A stretch of DNA of 45,334 bases from CAYOYK01 sp964408185 (GTDB taxonomy: Bacteria; Bacillota; Clostridia; Christensenellales; Aristaeellaceae), in NCBI GenBank assembly GCA_964408185.1, contig CAYOYK010000019.1:1-45334 (forward strand). The letters run 5' to 3'. The position numbers were made by a program, and so were the translations under genes. The notes below the pieces were generated by a model, which saw only the letters and a list, made by a program, of their open reading frames with translations, was not told the origin of the DNA and searched no databases. Numbering within the stretch: the stretch's first letter is position 1; each line of letters opens with the position of its first letter. Of the stretch, positions 23,489 to 31,267 are shown piece by piece.

Positions 23489-25876
23489 TCACAGGAGGAT
23501 TGTCACGTCGTTCTGGTCGGCCAGCTCGTCCGCGCGCAGGAGCAGGCCCGCGTGCGGCTGCCCGTTGAGCAGCACGCTTTGCACGCCGCCCTGATGATGC
23601 GCCGGGTTTTGCACAGTGATGTGCAGCCGCTTGCCACGGAATGTCTTATCCATGGCAAAGCCGTCCCACGCGGCGGGAATGGCCGGGCTGACCACAAGCC
23701 CCTCCGGCGTGGGCCGCAGACCGAGGATGCCCTCCACGCAGCCGACCATCACCGTGGAGGCGGTGCCCGTAAGCCAATGCACGTGCGCGCGGCCATGGTA
23801 GGGGCTTTGGCTGCCCTCGATAAACTGGCCGTGCACGTAGGGCTCCATGACGCGCAGATCGGCGTTGTCGTTAAAGCTGGCCGGGCAGCTCTCCGCAAAA
23901 TACTCAAACGCGCGGTCGCCGTGCCCCAGCAGAGCCTCCGCCAAAATCGCCCAGCCCTGCGGCTGGCAGAAGATGCCGCCGTTCTCCTTGGTGGTGGGGT
24001 TGAACAGCACCATCCGCGCGCCGTCAAACGCGTGCTCGCGGTAGGGCGGCATCATCAGCTGCAGGCCGTAGGGGGTGTTGAGCTCCTGATGGGCCGTGCG
24101 CATGACGGTATCGGCCTGCGCGCCCTCCGCCGCGCCGCTGATGACCGCCCAGCTTTGCGGGTTGAGCCACATGCTGGCCTCCGCGTCCCTGCGGCTGCCG
24201 ATCACCTGCCCGTCCTCCGTGAAGCCGCGGATGAACCGATCGCCCTCGTAGCAAACCTCGTTGAGCGTCGCAAGCAGCTTGGCGCGCTCGTCCGAAAGAT
24301 ACCGCGCGTACTCGGCGTCCCCCGCGGCCAGCTCCAGCATGATGCCCATGGCGTAGTACAGCTGAAAGGCCACAAAGGTGCTCTCGCCCTGCGCGCCGAG
24401 GCGCAGGCAGTCGTTCCAATCCGCGTGCAGCCCGGCGGGCATGCCGTGCGGGCCGCGATGCTTCATGCTAAAGTCGATGGCGCGCCTGAGGTGCTCCAGC
24501 ACGGTGCCCTCGTCGTGATCTGCAAAGGGAATCACCTCTTGCAGATAGGCGGTATCGCCCGTTTCCGCCACGTACTTGTATACCGTGGGGAAGAGCCAGA
24601 GCGCGTCGTCCGCGCGATAGTGGGGATGGCCCGTCTCGCGCGCGTAGCTCTCCTGCTCCGGGGTGTCCTCGTGGCCGGGATTGTGCGTGTACTTGACCAG
24701 CGGCAGGCCAGCGCCTTGGCACACCTGCGCCGAGAGCATAAACGTGAGCTGCTTTTTCGCCATGGCGGGGTCCAAATGCAGCACGCCCTGAATATCCTGC
24801 ACGGTATCGCGGTAGCCGTAGCCGTTGCGCTCGCCGCAGTAGACGAGGCTGGCCGCGCGGCTCCACACAAAGGTGGTAAAGCATTGGAACGCGTTCCACG
24901 TATTCACCATGGCGTTGAAGCGCTCGTCCGGGGTGCGGACGACCAGATGATCGAGCTTGCCGTGCCAGTAGGCGATCAGCGCCTCCAGCTCCCGGTCGCA
25001 CACAGCGACCGCATCGCGGTAGCCGTCCAGCAGCGCGCGGGCCTGCGTTTCGCCGTACTGCGCCAGCACAAAGGCGACGGTCTTACGCTCGCCGGGCTGA
25101 AGCGTCAGCGTCGCTTGCAGCGCGCCGCAGGGGTTGCCGTTGAAGTTGAGGCTGTCGTCGCAGCGGCCGTCCAGCACGGCCTGCGGCGCGTCAAAGCGCT
25201 TGCGGCCCAAAAACGCCGAGCGCTGCCCGGTGTAGCTGGCGACAGGCGCTCCGGCAAGCCCGAAGAAGCGCTCCGCGCCGTTTTCGCCGTCCGGGCGCAC
25301 GTTGCAATGCTCGTTGATATGCTGAAGGATATGATCCCGCGCAAATTCCGTGCGGGTGATGAACTGCGTGTACTGCAGGTTGACCAAGTCCTGCGAATAG
25401 AGGCTCTCGTTGGTGAACTCGCAATAGCCAAAGAGCGCCAGCTCGCGCGGGCGATCGCCAAGGTTCTCCACGTCCACGCGCCAGACCTCGTGCGTCGCGT
25501 CCTTGGGCACAAAGTAGGTCACGCGGCTGCGCACGCCGTCGTACTCGCTCTCGATGCGGGTGTACCCGGTGCCGTGGCGGGAGACGGTCTTGTACCGCTC
25601 CAGCGGCTTGGCGACGGGCTTCCAAGAGGCGCTCCAAAAGTCGCCGTTTTGCTGATCGCGCAGGTAGACGTAGCGGCCCGGCTCGTCAAACTGGTTAAAC
25701 GTGTAGCGCAGGATGCGCCCCGCCGCGCCGCTTTTGACAAAGCTGTACCCGCCCGCGTTCTGCGTGACGATGGCCCCGTACTCCGGCGAGCCGAGGTAAT
25801 TGGCCCAAGGGGCCGGGGTATCCGGGTTAGTGATGACGTACTCGCGCGCTGTTTCATCAAAGTAGCCGTATTGCAT
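23489..25876 (-). CDS. GH94 disaccharide phosphorylase (cellobiose/chitobiose phosphorylase family)
   Basis: GH94 enzymes split a beta-linked disaccharide with phosphate, giving a sugar 1-phosphate and a free sugar. The 795-residue length fits, and there is no signal peptide, so it acts on imported sugar. Family features in order: FDETAREYVITNPDTPAPWANYLG at the N-terminus split over the beta-sandwich, NGYGYRDTVQDIQG at the barrel start, the catalytic acid in HADWNDCLRLG (around residue 485), ENGGIFCQPQGWA, and HWLTGTAST with the phosphate-binding region. The specificity cannot be read from sequence alone; cellobiose, laminaribiose and N,N'-diacetylchitobiose all remain possible. AAGGAGG lies five bases before the ATG at 25876. 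A palindromic operator lies in the leader. No transporter genes adjoin it. Confidence 0.9.
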   Translation of the reverse strand: MQYGYFDETAREYVITNPDTPAPWANYLGSPEYGAIVTQNAGGYSFVKSGAAGRILRYTFNQFDEPGRYVYLRDQQNGDFWSASWKPVAKPLERYKTVSRHGTGYTRIESEYDGVRSRVTYFVPKDATHEVWRVDVENLGDRPRELALFGYCEFTNESLYSQDLVNLQYTQFITRTEFARDHILQHINEHCNVRPDGENGAERFFGLAGAPVASYTGQRSAFLGRKRFDAPQAVLDGRCDDSLNFNGNPCGALQATLTLQPGERKTVAFVLAQYGETQARALLDGYRDAVAVCDRELEALIAYWHGKLDHLVVRTPDERFNAMVNTWNAFQCFTTFVWSRAASLVYCGERNGYGYRDTVQDIQGVLHLDPAMAKKQLTFMLSAQVCQGAGLPLVKYTHNPGHEDTPEQESYARETGHPHYRADDALWLFPTVYKYVAETGDTAYLQEVIPFADHDEGTVLEHLRRAIDFSMKHRGPHGMPAGLHADWNDCLRLGAQGESTFVAFQLYYAMGIMLELAAGDAEYARYLSDERAKLLATLNEVCYEGDRFIRGFTEDGQVIGSRRDAEASMWLNPQSWAVISGAAEGAQADTVMRTAHQELNTPYGLQLMMPPYREHAFDGARMVLFNPTTKENGGIFCQPQGWAILAEALLGHGDRAFEYFAESCPASFNDNADLRVMEPYVHGQFIEGSQSPYHGRAHVHWLTGTASTVMVGCVEGILGLRPTPEGLVVSPAIPAAWDGFAMDKTFRGKRLHITVQNPAHHQGGVQSVLLNGQPHAGLLLRADELADQNDVTILL

Positions 25877-25898
25877 GGGATCCTCCTTGCGTCGGACA

Positions 25899-25910
25899 GA
25901 AAACGTTTTC
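25899..25910. promoter_or_regulatory. Palindromic LacI/cre-type operator upstream of GH94
   Basis: GAAAACGTTTTC is a perfect 12-bp palindrome with the central CG typical of LacI-family and CcpA sites. It lies downstream of the predicted transcription start and 23 bases before the start codon, where a bound repressor would block elongation. Confidence 0.7.
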
Positions 25911-25958
25911 GGCCCTGTGCAGACAAAGCCGCGTCCTCTCTGTCGCTTTTGTAAAAGC

Positions 25959-25987
25959 ATCATACCACACGGGCAAAAAAATCTCAA
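25959..25987 (-). promoter_or_regulatory. Promoter of the GH94 gene
   Basis: TTGAGA (25982-25987) and TATGAT (25959-25964) are 17 bases apart on the minus strand. Confidence 0.75.
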
Positions 25988-26017
25988 CCACAACGGGAAG
26001 GTTTTGCCGAGGCATGC

Positions 26018-26050
26018 AAAAGCGGCCGCGCGCGTGGGGCGCGGCCGCTT
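26018..26050 (-). terminator. Terminator downstream of the tetR-exporter operon
   Basis: AAGCGGCCGCG pairs with CGCGGCCGCTT around a loop of about ten bases, followed on the minus strand by TTTT. It lies about 310 bases after the tetR stop codon, beyond the two 109-bp repeats, which would therefore be transcribed. Confidence 0.75.
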
Positions 26051-26093
26051 GGAATGATGATAAAGTGTTGACATGTCTTTTTGTGTTCCCCCA

Positions 26094-26202
26094 CCGCGAA
26101 CAGCGCTGCGCTGGTTCGCTCGCTGTCGAGCCGCTTCGCGGAATGCGGGGCGCTGCCCCGCGCCCCGGCAGGAGGCGGTGCCTCCTGCACCTCCGGGTTG
26201 GG
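26094..26202. repeat. 109-bp hairpin-rich repeat, copy 1
   Basis: This GC-rich non-coding unit contains three short palindromes in a row: an AACAGCGCTGCGCTGGTT region, GCGGGGCGCTGCCCCGC and GCAGGAGGCGGTGCCTCCTGC, then ACCTCCGGGTTGGG. It matches copy 2 at 104 of 109 positions by eye. Such units resemble the REP-like mobile hairpin repeats found between genes in GC-rich gut Clostridia. Confidence 0.9.
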
Positions 26203-26234
26203 GGCGGCTTCACTTGCCTGCTGGTGCGCTGGTG

Positions 26235-26343
26235 CCGCGAACAGCGCTGCGCTGGTTCGCTCGCTGGCGGGCCGCTGCGCGGACTGCGGGGCGCTGCCCC
26301 GCGCCCCAGCAGGAGGCGGTGCCTCCTGCACCTCCGGGTTGGG
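26235..26343. repeat. 109-bp hairpin-rich repeat, copy 2
   Basis: This is the second copy in the same orientation, 141 bp downstream of copy 1, with five substitutions and no indels. It ends 20 bases beyond the tetR stop codon. The 32 bases between the copies are unrelated. Confidence 0.9.
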
Positions 26344-26363
26344 AGATGGCTTTTCTGCGCTTG

Positions 26364-26951
26364 TCACGCGCAGATCACGCGATCACACACCGCCGCGATC
26401 ACCTCGCCCAGCGCCTGCTGGTAGTCCGGCCCCAGCTCCTTCTCGTGCACGAGCGTCATCATCAGCATGCGCACGATGGTGCAGGCGGTCTCCAGCGGAA
26501 TGCGCAGGCCGAAGCTCTCGCTGTTCAGCAGCGCATAGATATGCTGGCGATCGCTCTGATAGTGGCCGTCCAGCAGCTTTTGCGGCAGACGGCGGAGCAA
26601 AAGAGGCACGTCCTCCTGCAAAAACCGGATCATCGCATGGCGGCGGAGCACCTCGCAGACCTCGGCAATGGCCTTGGAGACGCGCTGCGCGACGGGCAGG
26701 GCCTCGCTTTCAGCCATCGCGCGCGCGGCGTTGCCGTACATCTCATCATGCAGCGCCTCCAGCACAACAAGGAACAGGTGCTCCTTGCTCTCGTAGAACT
26801 TATAGAACGCGCCCTTGGAGATCCCCGCGTCGGCGGCGAGCAGCTCCACGGTCGTCTTGCGCATGCCCTCGCTGGCGGCATGCGCCATAGCAGAGGCAAG
26901 CAGCGCCCGCTCGATCGCTTCGCGCTCCCTTGGGGTAAAGGCGGTTGCCAT
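26364..26951 (-). CDS. TetR/AcrR family transcriptional regulator
   Basis: This 195-residue protein has the TetR N-terminal helix-turn-helix (LLAADAGISKGAFYKFYESKEHLF, split over residues 35-60) and a helical C-terminal ligand and dimerisation domain. It lies 12 bases after the adaptor gene as the last gene of the exporter transcript, so it probably represses its own operon and is released by an exported compound. A candidate operator lies at 31088-31111. AGGAGG precedes the ATG. The ligand is unknown. Confidence 0.9.
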   Translation of the reverse strand: MATAFTPREREAIERALLASAMAHAASEGMRKTTVELLAADAGISKGAFYKFYESKEHLFLVVLEALHDEMYGNAARAMAESEALPVAQRVSKAIAEVCEVLRRHAMIRFLQEDVPLLLRRLPQKLLDGHYQSDRQHIYALLNSESFGLRIPLETACTIVRMLMMTLVHEKELGPDYQQALGEVIAAVCDRVICA

Positions 26952-26963
26952 ACGCGCGACCTC

Positions 26964-28031
26964 CTACTCTTGGGCGGGCAGGTACACGGTGGCGTTCATG
27001 CCGGGCAGAACGCTCAGACCCTTGTCCGTCAGATCGATGCGCACGTTGTAATAGGTGGCGTTCTGCTTGCTGACGCCAATGCTGCCAATCTGCGCCACCG
27101 TGCCCTCGACCTTGGTATCGGGGTAGCGATCGAACACCAGCGTCACGCGGTCGCCGATGGCAAGCGCGCCCAGATCGAGCTCGTCCACCTCGGCGACGAC
27201 CTGCATCACGCTGAGGTCGTGCAGTGTCGCCAGCCGCTGGCCCTTGTACACGCTCTGGCCGCTCACCGCGTACAGCGCGCCCACGGCCGCGTCCATCGGC
27301 GCGGCGATCTCCCCGCCGGTCACATCGGGCTCGGCTTCGCCCAGCGCCAGCTCAAAGAGCAGCTCGCCCTTTTCGACGGCGTCTCCCTGCTGATGCAGGC
27401 ATTGCAGCACACGGCCCGTGCCCGTGACCGCAACAGGCTGATCCACGCCGATGACCCCCTTGCCCACGCAGTCCTCCCTATCCAGCTTCTCGCCGCGGTA
27501 GAGAGAGCGACTGTCCCTCAGCGCATACTCGCCGGTGAGCACCTGCACGGTGTAGCCCCTATCGGTCACGGCCAGCACGCGGCCCGTGCCGGGATCGTCC
27601 TTCTTATCCTTGGCCTCGATGTAGAGCAGCTCGCCCACGTGGAGCCGCTTGTTTTCATCCTCATTGTACGCGCCTGATGTGGTGGCGGACATTACGTAAT
27701 TGCACTCCCGCTCCACATAGGCGATCACGCCGTAGCGCTTCATCGCGTCGTCCGCGCTGTCTCCGGGCGCGACGTAGGACGCGGCAAGCGTGCCGCTCTC
27801 CGGCGCGTAGACCTTGACGGTATCCAGCGCGAAAAGCGCCTCCCCGGCGGCGACCGTATCGCCCACGTCCCAATCGAAGGGCAGCAGCACGCCGCTGTAC
27901 GGCGCGGTGACATCCACGGTGGTCTTGGCCTCGGCAACGCCGTTGGCGGTGGGGGCCGCCCCCTCGGCGGCGGCGCAGGCGGCAGGCAGCAGGCATACGG
28001 CCAGCAGGGCGGCAATCAGCTTGGTTTTCAT
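26964..28031 (-). CDS. Exporter periplasmic-adaptor-like (HlyD/MacA family) protein
   Basis: This 355-residue protein has a signal peptide (MKTKLIAALLAVCLLPAA, with a possible but atypical lipoprotein cysteine) and the adaptor layout: a lipoyl-like half (APYSGVLLPFDWDVGDTVAAGEALF), its partner half (GEIAAPMDAAVGALYAVSGQ) and a beta-barrel part (VVAEVDELDLGALAIGDRV), ending VLPGMNATVYLPAQE. The usual long hairpin is short. It probably links the ABC permease to the outer face of the cell. The ATG at 28031 has AAAGG nine bases upstream. It follows the permease gene by 23 bases. Confidence 0.85.
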   Translation of the reverse strand: MKTKLIAALLAVCLLPAACAAAEGAAPTANGVAEAKTTVDVTAPYSGVLLPFDWDVGDTVAAGEALFALDTVKVYAPESGTLAASYVAPGDSADDAMKRYGVIAYVERECNYVMSATTSGAYNEDENKRLHVGELLYIEAKDKKDDPGTGRVLAVTDRGYTVQVLTGEYALRDSRSLYRGEKLDREDCVGKGVIGVDQPVAVTGTGRVLQCLHQQGDAVEKGELLFELALGEAEPDVTGGEIAAPMDAAVGALYAVSGQSVYKGQRLATLHDLSVMQVVAEVDELDLGALAIGDRVTLVFDRYPDTKVEGTVAQIGSIGVSKQNATYYNVRIDLTDKGLSVLPGMNATVYLPAQE

Positions 28032-28054
28032 AGCAATCATCCTTTCTCGGTAGG

Positions 28055-30361
28055 CTACTCGATGCTCTTGAGGGCTTCCACCATGTCGATGGTTTTCACC
28101 TTGCGGGTGAGGAACCACTGCACAAAGCAGGAGAATACAAACGTTACCACGGCGGCGACAAGGTAGCTTTGCCAGTTCACGGTGGAGGCGTAGACCATCT
28201 GCTCGCTCTCGCAGCTCTTCAGCACGGCGGCGGTCAGCCAGCGGCCCGGCAGCAGGCCCATCAGCACGCCCAGCAGCGTGACGAGGTAGTTCTCGCGGGT
28301 CATCAGCTTGCGGATTTCCTTTTGGTGATAGCCCAGCACCTTCAGCGTGGCGTACTCGCGCGTGCGCTCCATAAAGTTGAGGATGCCCATGTTGTACAGC
28401 ACCACGAACGCCAGCCCCAGCGCCACGCCGCTGAGAAGCCGGAACACGCCGGTCATGCTTTCCAGCAGCGTGAGCGTCTGCTTATACTGGTCGGAGGGAT
28501 CGCGCAGCTCGTCCACCTCGTCCATATCGCGCAGGCGGGCCTCGCAGGCCGCGGTCTGGTTGAGCAGATAAATCGCGGTGGGCGTAAAGGCGCCCTTGCG
28601 GCAGCCCTCCCAGCAACTCCGCACCATGTAGATCCCCTGCCCGATGTTGACCTGCGCCACCTGCCGCACCGGCAGCGCGACGGGCTCGTCGTCGCCGGGA
28701 AGCCAGAGGGTCAGCTCGTCGCCGACCGATACCTCCAGCGCGTCGGCGAGCTTTTGCGTAATGGTCAGGCCGTCCTTGGGCAACGGCAGATAGGTCTCGT
28801 TCGGGCCAAGCCAGAGGAGCCTCTGCTCATCGCCCGTAACGGTAAGCGAGCTGGTGCGCTGCCGCGAGGCGCTTTGCAGCGTGACCGTCTTTTCCATTAC
28901 ACATTCCACGCGCTCGGCCTCAAGGCGGCGCTCGTAGCTCTCCGGCTCGCCCGCGTCGCTGTTCAGCTCAGCCCGCAGGGTGTAGTGCAGCGTGCCCTGA
29001 TAGTACTGGCCGACAAAATATTTGACCGAGTCCTGCAAGCCCATCGACGTTATGATGAGCATGGTGCAGCACAGAATGCCGACCAGCAGCATCCCCGTGC
29101 GCGCCTTGTTGCGGAAGAGATTGCGCACCACCATCTTGGTGTTGAAGCTGAAGCTCCGCCACAGCGGCCCGATGCGCTCCAGCACGATGCGGCTGCCGCC
29201 CTTGGGCGGCTTTTGCCGGAGCAGCGCGGCGGTATTCTCCCGCGCGCTCTTGCGGTAGGTGTGCAGGCAGATGAGGCAGCTCATCAGCACAGCCGCGCCC
29301 GCCACCGCCCATGCCTCCCACGAAACGGGGGCTTGGAGCTGCCACGGCAGCAAATAGTGCTTCGCCATCATATCCCACAGGATATACGGCATGGTGATCC
29401 GCCCGACGTACAGGCCCAGCAGCGCGCCCACCATGGACGGGTACAGCGCGTAGCACATGTAATGCCGCGTGATCTGCGCGTCGCGGAAGCCCAGCGCCTT
29501 GAGCGTGCCCATTTGGATGCGCTGGTTCTCAATCATGCGGGTGATGGTGGTCATTACGATCATCGCGGCCACGGCAAACGCCAGCAGCGGGAACAGATAG
29601 CTCAGGTTGCGGAACATGGCGACGTCGTTATCGGTGCGCAGCGTGCTGCTGTGCGCGTCCCGCCCGATAACCAGCGCCGCCGGATACATCGCCTCGATCT
29701 CGCGCTTGACCTCGGCCGCGCCGATCTCGGCGTCCACGGTGAGCGCCGCCTGCACGAGGGGCAGCGTGGGAACGGAGGCGCTGTTGACGATGCAAAAGCC
29801 GTAGGTCTCCGGGGTCGCCACGATATCCTGCGTGGTAATGACAAACTCTGGGCTGAGCACCAGCCCGCGCACGGTAAAATCCTGCTGCCGACCGCCGATG
29901 AGCAGCGGGATGGAATCCCCCACGCCGAGGCCCTGCGCCTTGGCAAACTGCTCCTCCAGCAGACAGCCGCGCAGGTCGCCGCCGTCCAGCGCCGCGCCCT
30001 CGCGCACCAGCGGCACGTTGATGCGCGCCGCGCCGTCATACGCAAGAAGAACAACGGTCGGGTCGGTGGGCAGATCGGCCCCGACATTGAGCATGCAGCG
30101 CCGCTGCATATCCGCCACGCCGGGCAGGTTCTCCAGCCTGCGCTGCTCCGCCTTCCCAAAGCTGGGCAGCGTGACCCACAAATCGGCGAGGTTCTGCTCC
30201 GTAAAATACTTTGTGGCGCTCACGTCCATCATCCGCCACGCCGCGTCCAGACCGCTGAAGGCCCATGTGCCCAGCGCGCACAGCAGAATGATCGCCACAA
30301 ACTGCATGCGGCTCTGCCACATGTCGCGCAGGAGCTTGCGCCGCAGCGTGTTTTTTACCAT
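28055..30361 (-). CDS. FtsX-like ABC transporter permease
   Basis: This 768-residue membrane protein has two FtsX/MacB permease units. An N-terminal helix (about 20-36) is followed by a large extracellular domain (about 50-240), a three-helix bundle (about 245-370) containing MIENQRIQMGTLKALGF, a second N-terminal-type helix (about 415-440), a second extracellular domain and a final three-helix bundle (about 640-755) with FMERTREYATLKVLGYH. This is the large type found in Gram-positive exporters of peptides or lipids. It overlaps the ATPase gene by seven bases and precedes the adaptor gene, forming a MacAB-like set. The substrate is unknown. Confidence 0.9.
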   Translation of the reverse strand: MVKNTLRRKLLRDMWQSRMQFVAIILLCALGTWAFSGLDAAWRMMDVSATKYFTEQNLADLWVTLPSFGKAEQRRLENLPGVADMQRRCMLNVGADLPTDPTVVLLAYDGAARINVPLVREGAALDGGDLRGCLLEEQFAKAQGLGVGDSIPLLIGGRQQDFTVRGLVLSPEFVITTQDIVATPETYGFCIVNSASVPTLPLVQAALTVDAEIGAAEVKREIEAMYPAALVIGRDAHSSTLRTDNDVAMFRNLSYLFPLLAFAVAAMIVMTTITRMIENQRIQMGTLKALGFRDAQITRHYMCYALYPSMVGALLGLYVGRITMPYILWDMMAKHYLLPWQLQAPVSWEAWAVAGAAVLMSCLICLHTYRKSARENTAALLRQKPPKGGSRIVLERIGPLWRSFSFNTKMVVRNLFRNKARTGMLLVGILCCTMLIITSMGLQDSVKYFVGQYYQGTLHYTLRAELNSDAGEPESYERRLEAERVECVMEKTVTLQSASRQRTSSLTVTGDEQRLLWLGPNETYLPLPKDGLTITQKLADALEVSVGDELTLWLPGDDEPVALPVRQVAQVNIGQGIYMVRSCWEGCRKGAFTPTAIYLLNQTAACEARLRDMDEVDELRDPSDQYKQTLTLLESMTGVFRLLSGVALGLAFVVLYNMGILNFMERTREYATLKVLGYHQKEIRKLMTRENYLVTLLGVLMGLLPGRWLTAAVLKSCESEQMVYASTVNWQSYLVAAVVTFVFSCFVQWFLTRKVKTIDMVEALKSIE

Positions 30362-31056
30362 GCGATCTCCTCCACGGACGCGGGATGCTGGTTCAGCTCC
30401 ACGCTGGCGATAGAGCCGTTTTTCATGCGGATCAGGCGGTCGGCCAGCGGCGCGATGCTCGCGTTGTGCGTGATGATGGCGACTGTGGAACCAAACTGCT
30501 TGGTCACATCACTCAGGAGGCTGAGCACCTGCAGGCCGGTCTTGCTGTCCAGCGCGCCGGTGGGCTCGTCGCAGAGGAGCAGGGCGGGGTTTTTGCACAG
30601 CGCCCGCGCGATGGACACGCGCTGCTGCTCGCCGCCCGAAAGCTGCGCCGGAAAGTTATCCATGCGATCCGCCAGCCCCACTTTTTCCAGCACCTCGCGG
30701 GGATCAAGGGCGTTTTTGCACACCTGCCGGGCCAGCTCCACGTTTTCCAGCGCGGTCAAATTGGGCATGAGGTTGTAAAACTGGAACACAAAGCCCACGG
30801 ACAGCCGCCGATATTCCGTTAGCTGCGAGGCGTTGAGCGCCGTGACCTCCTGATCGCCCACGGTAATGCGTCCGCGCGTGGGACAATCCATGCCGCCCAG
30901 CAGGTTGAGCACGGTGGTCTTTCCCGCGCCGCTGGGGCCCAGCACCACGCACAGCTCCCCTTTTTCAATGACAAAGCTGACCTCGTTGGCGGCCAGCACC
31001 ACGCTGTCGCCGGTATGGTACTCCTTGGTTACGTTCTCAAAGGCAATGTAGCTCAC
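30355..31056 (-). CDS. ABC transporter ATP-binding protein (MacB/LolD type)
   Basis: This 233-residue ATPase powers the FtsX-type permease. All motifs are intact: Walker A GPSGAGKTTVLN (from residue 40), Q-loop FVFQFYNLMPNL, signature LSGGEQQRVSIARAL, Walker B LLLCDEPTGALD and H-loop IITHN. The A-loop tyrosine is in KEYHTGD. It is the first gene of the exporter operon, with a TTGACA/TATCCT promoter and a putative TetR operator upstream. Confidence 0.95.
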   Translation of the reverse strand: MSYIAFENVTKEYHTGDSVVLAANEVSFVIEKGELCVVLGPSGAGKTTVLNLLGGMDCPTRGRITVGDQEVTALNASQLTEYRRLSVGFVFQFYNLMPNLTALENVELARQVCKNALDPREVLEKVGLADRMDNFPAQLSGGEQQRVSIARALCKNPALLLCDEPTGALDSKTGLQVLSLLSDVTKQFGSTVAIITHNASIAPLADRLIRMKNGSIASVELNQHPASVEEIAW

Positions 31057-31087
31057 AGGTCAGGCTCCTTTCCGACCTTCGCGGTGT

Positions 31088-31111
31088 AAACCGTAAAAAC
31101 AAAATCGGTTT
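31088..31111. promoter_or_regulatory. Candidate TetR operator of the exporter operon
   Basis: AAACCG and CGGTTT form an inverted repeat with a 12-base A/T-rich spacer, located between the -10 element and the ATPase start codon. Assignment to the TetR protein is inferred from position and symmetry. Confidence 0.5.
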
Positions 31112-31120
31112 TTCGGTCAC

Positions 31121-31149
31121 AGGATACCATATCCCCGTCGGCTTGTCAA
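31121..31149 (-). promoter_or_regulatory. Promoter of the exporter-tetR operon
   Basis: TTGACA (31144-31149) and TATCCT (31121-31126) are 17 bases apart on the minus strand, about 65 bases before the ATPase start codon. Confidence 0.78.
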
Positions 31150-31196
31150 TCCTTGTCGAGCGACAGCGCGGGCGGCATCAGCCAACATGGCATCGC

Positions 31197-31225
31197 TTTA
31201 CAATTTCGGCTTTCTTTGCTATGCT
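31197..31225 (+). promoter_or_regulatory. Promoter of the YhhN-family gene
   Basis: TTTACA (31197-31202) and TATGCT (31220-31225) are 17 bases apart, about 43 bases before the ATG. Confidence 0.7.
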
Positions 31226-31267
31226 ACGGGGAGAATTCAACGCGTCCATACAAAGGAGTGTTCTCTG

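Noticed and set aside
23411..25954. An 847-codon plus-strand open frame across the GH94 gene
   Set aside because: The GH94 reading on the minus strand has the full catalytic family pattern; the plus frame starts inside a terminator.
26094..26343. Coding repeats of a surface protein
   Set aside because: Frames across the two copies are low-complexity, have no ribosome site, and the unit is built of palindromes. A non-coding element fits better.
28169..30778. An 869-codon plus-strand open frame across the ABC permease gene
   Set aside because: It is an antisense shadow of a clear FtsX-type permease and ATPase, without a ribosome site.
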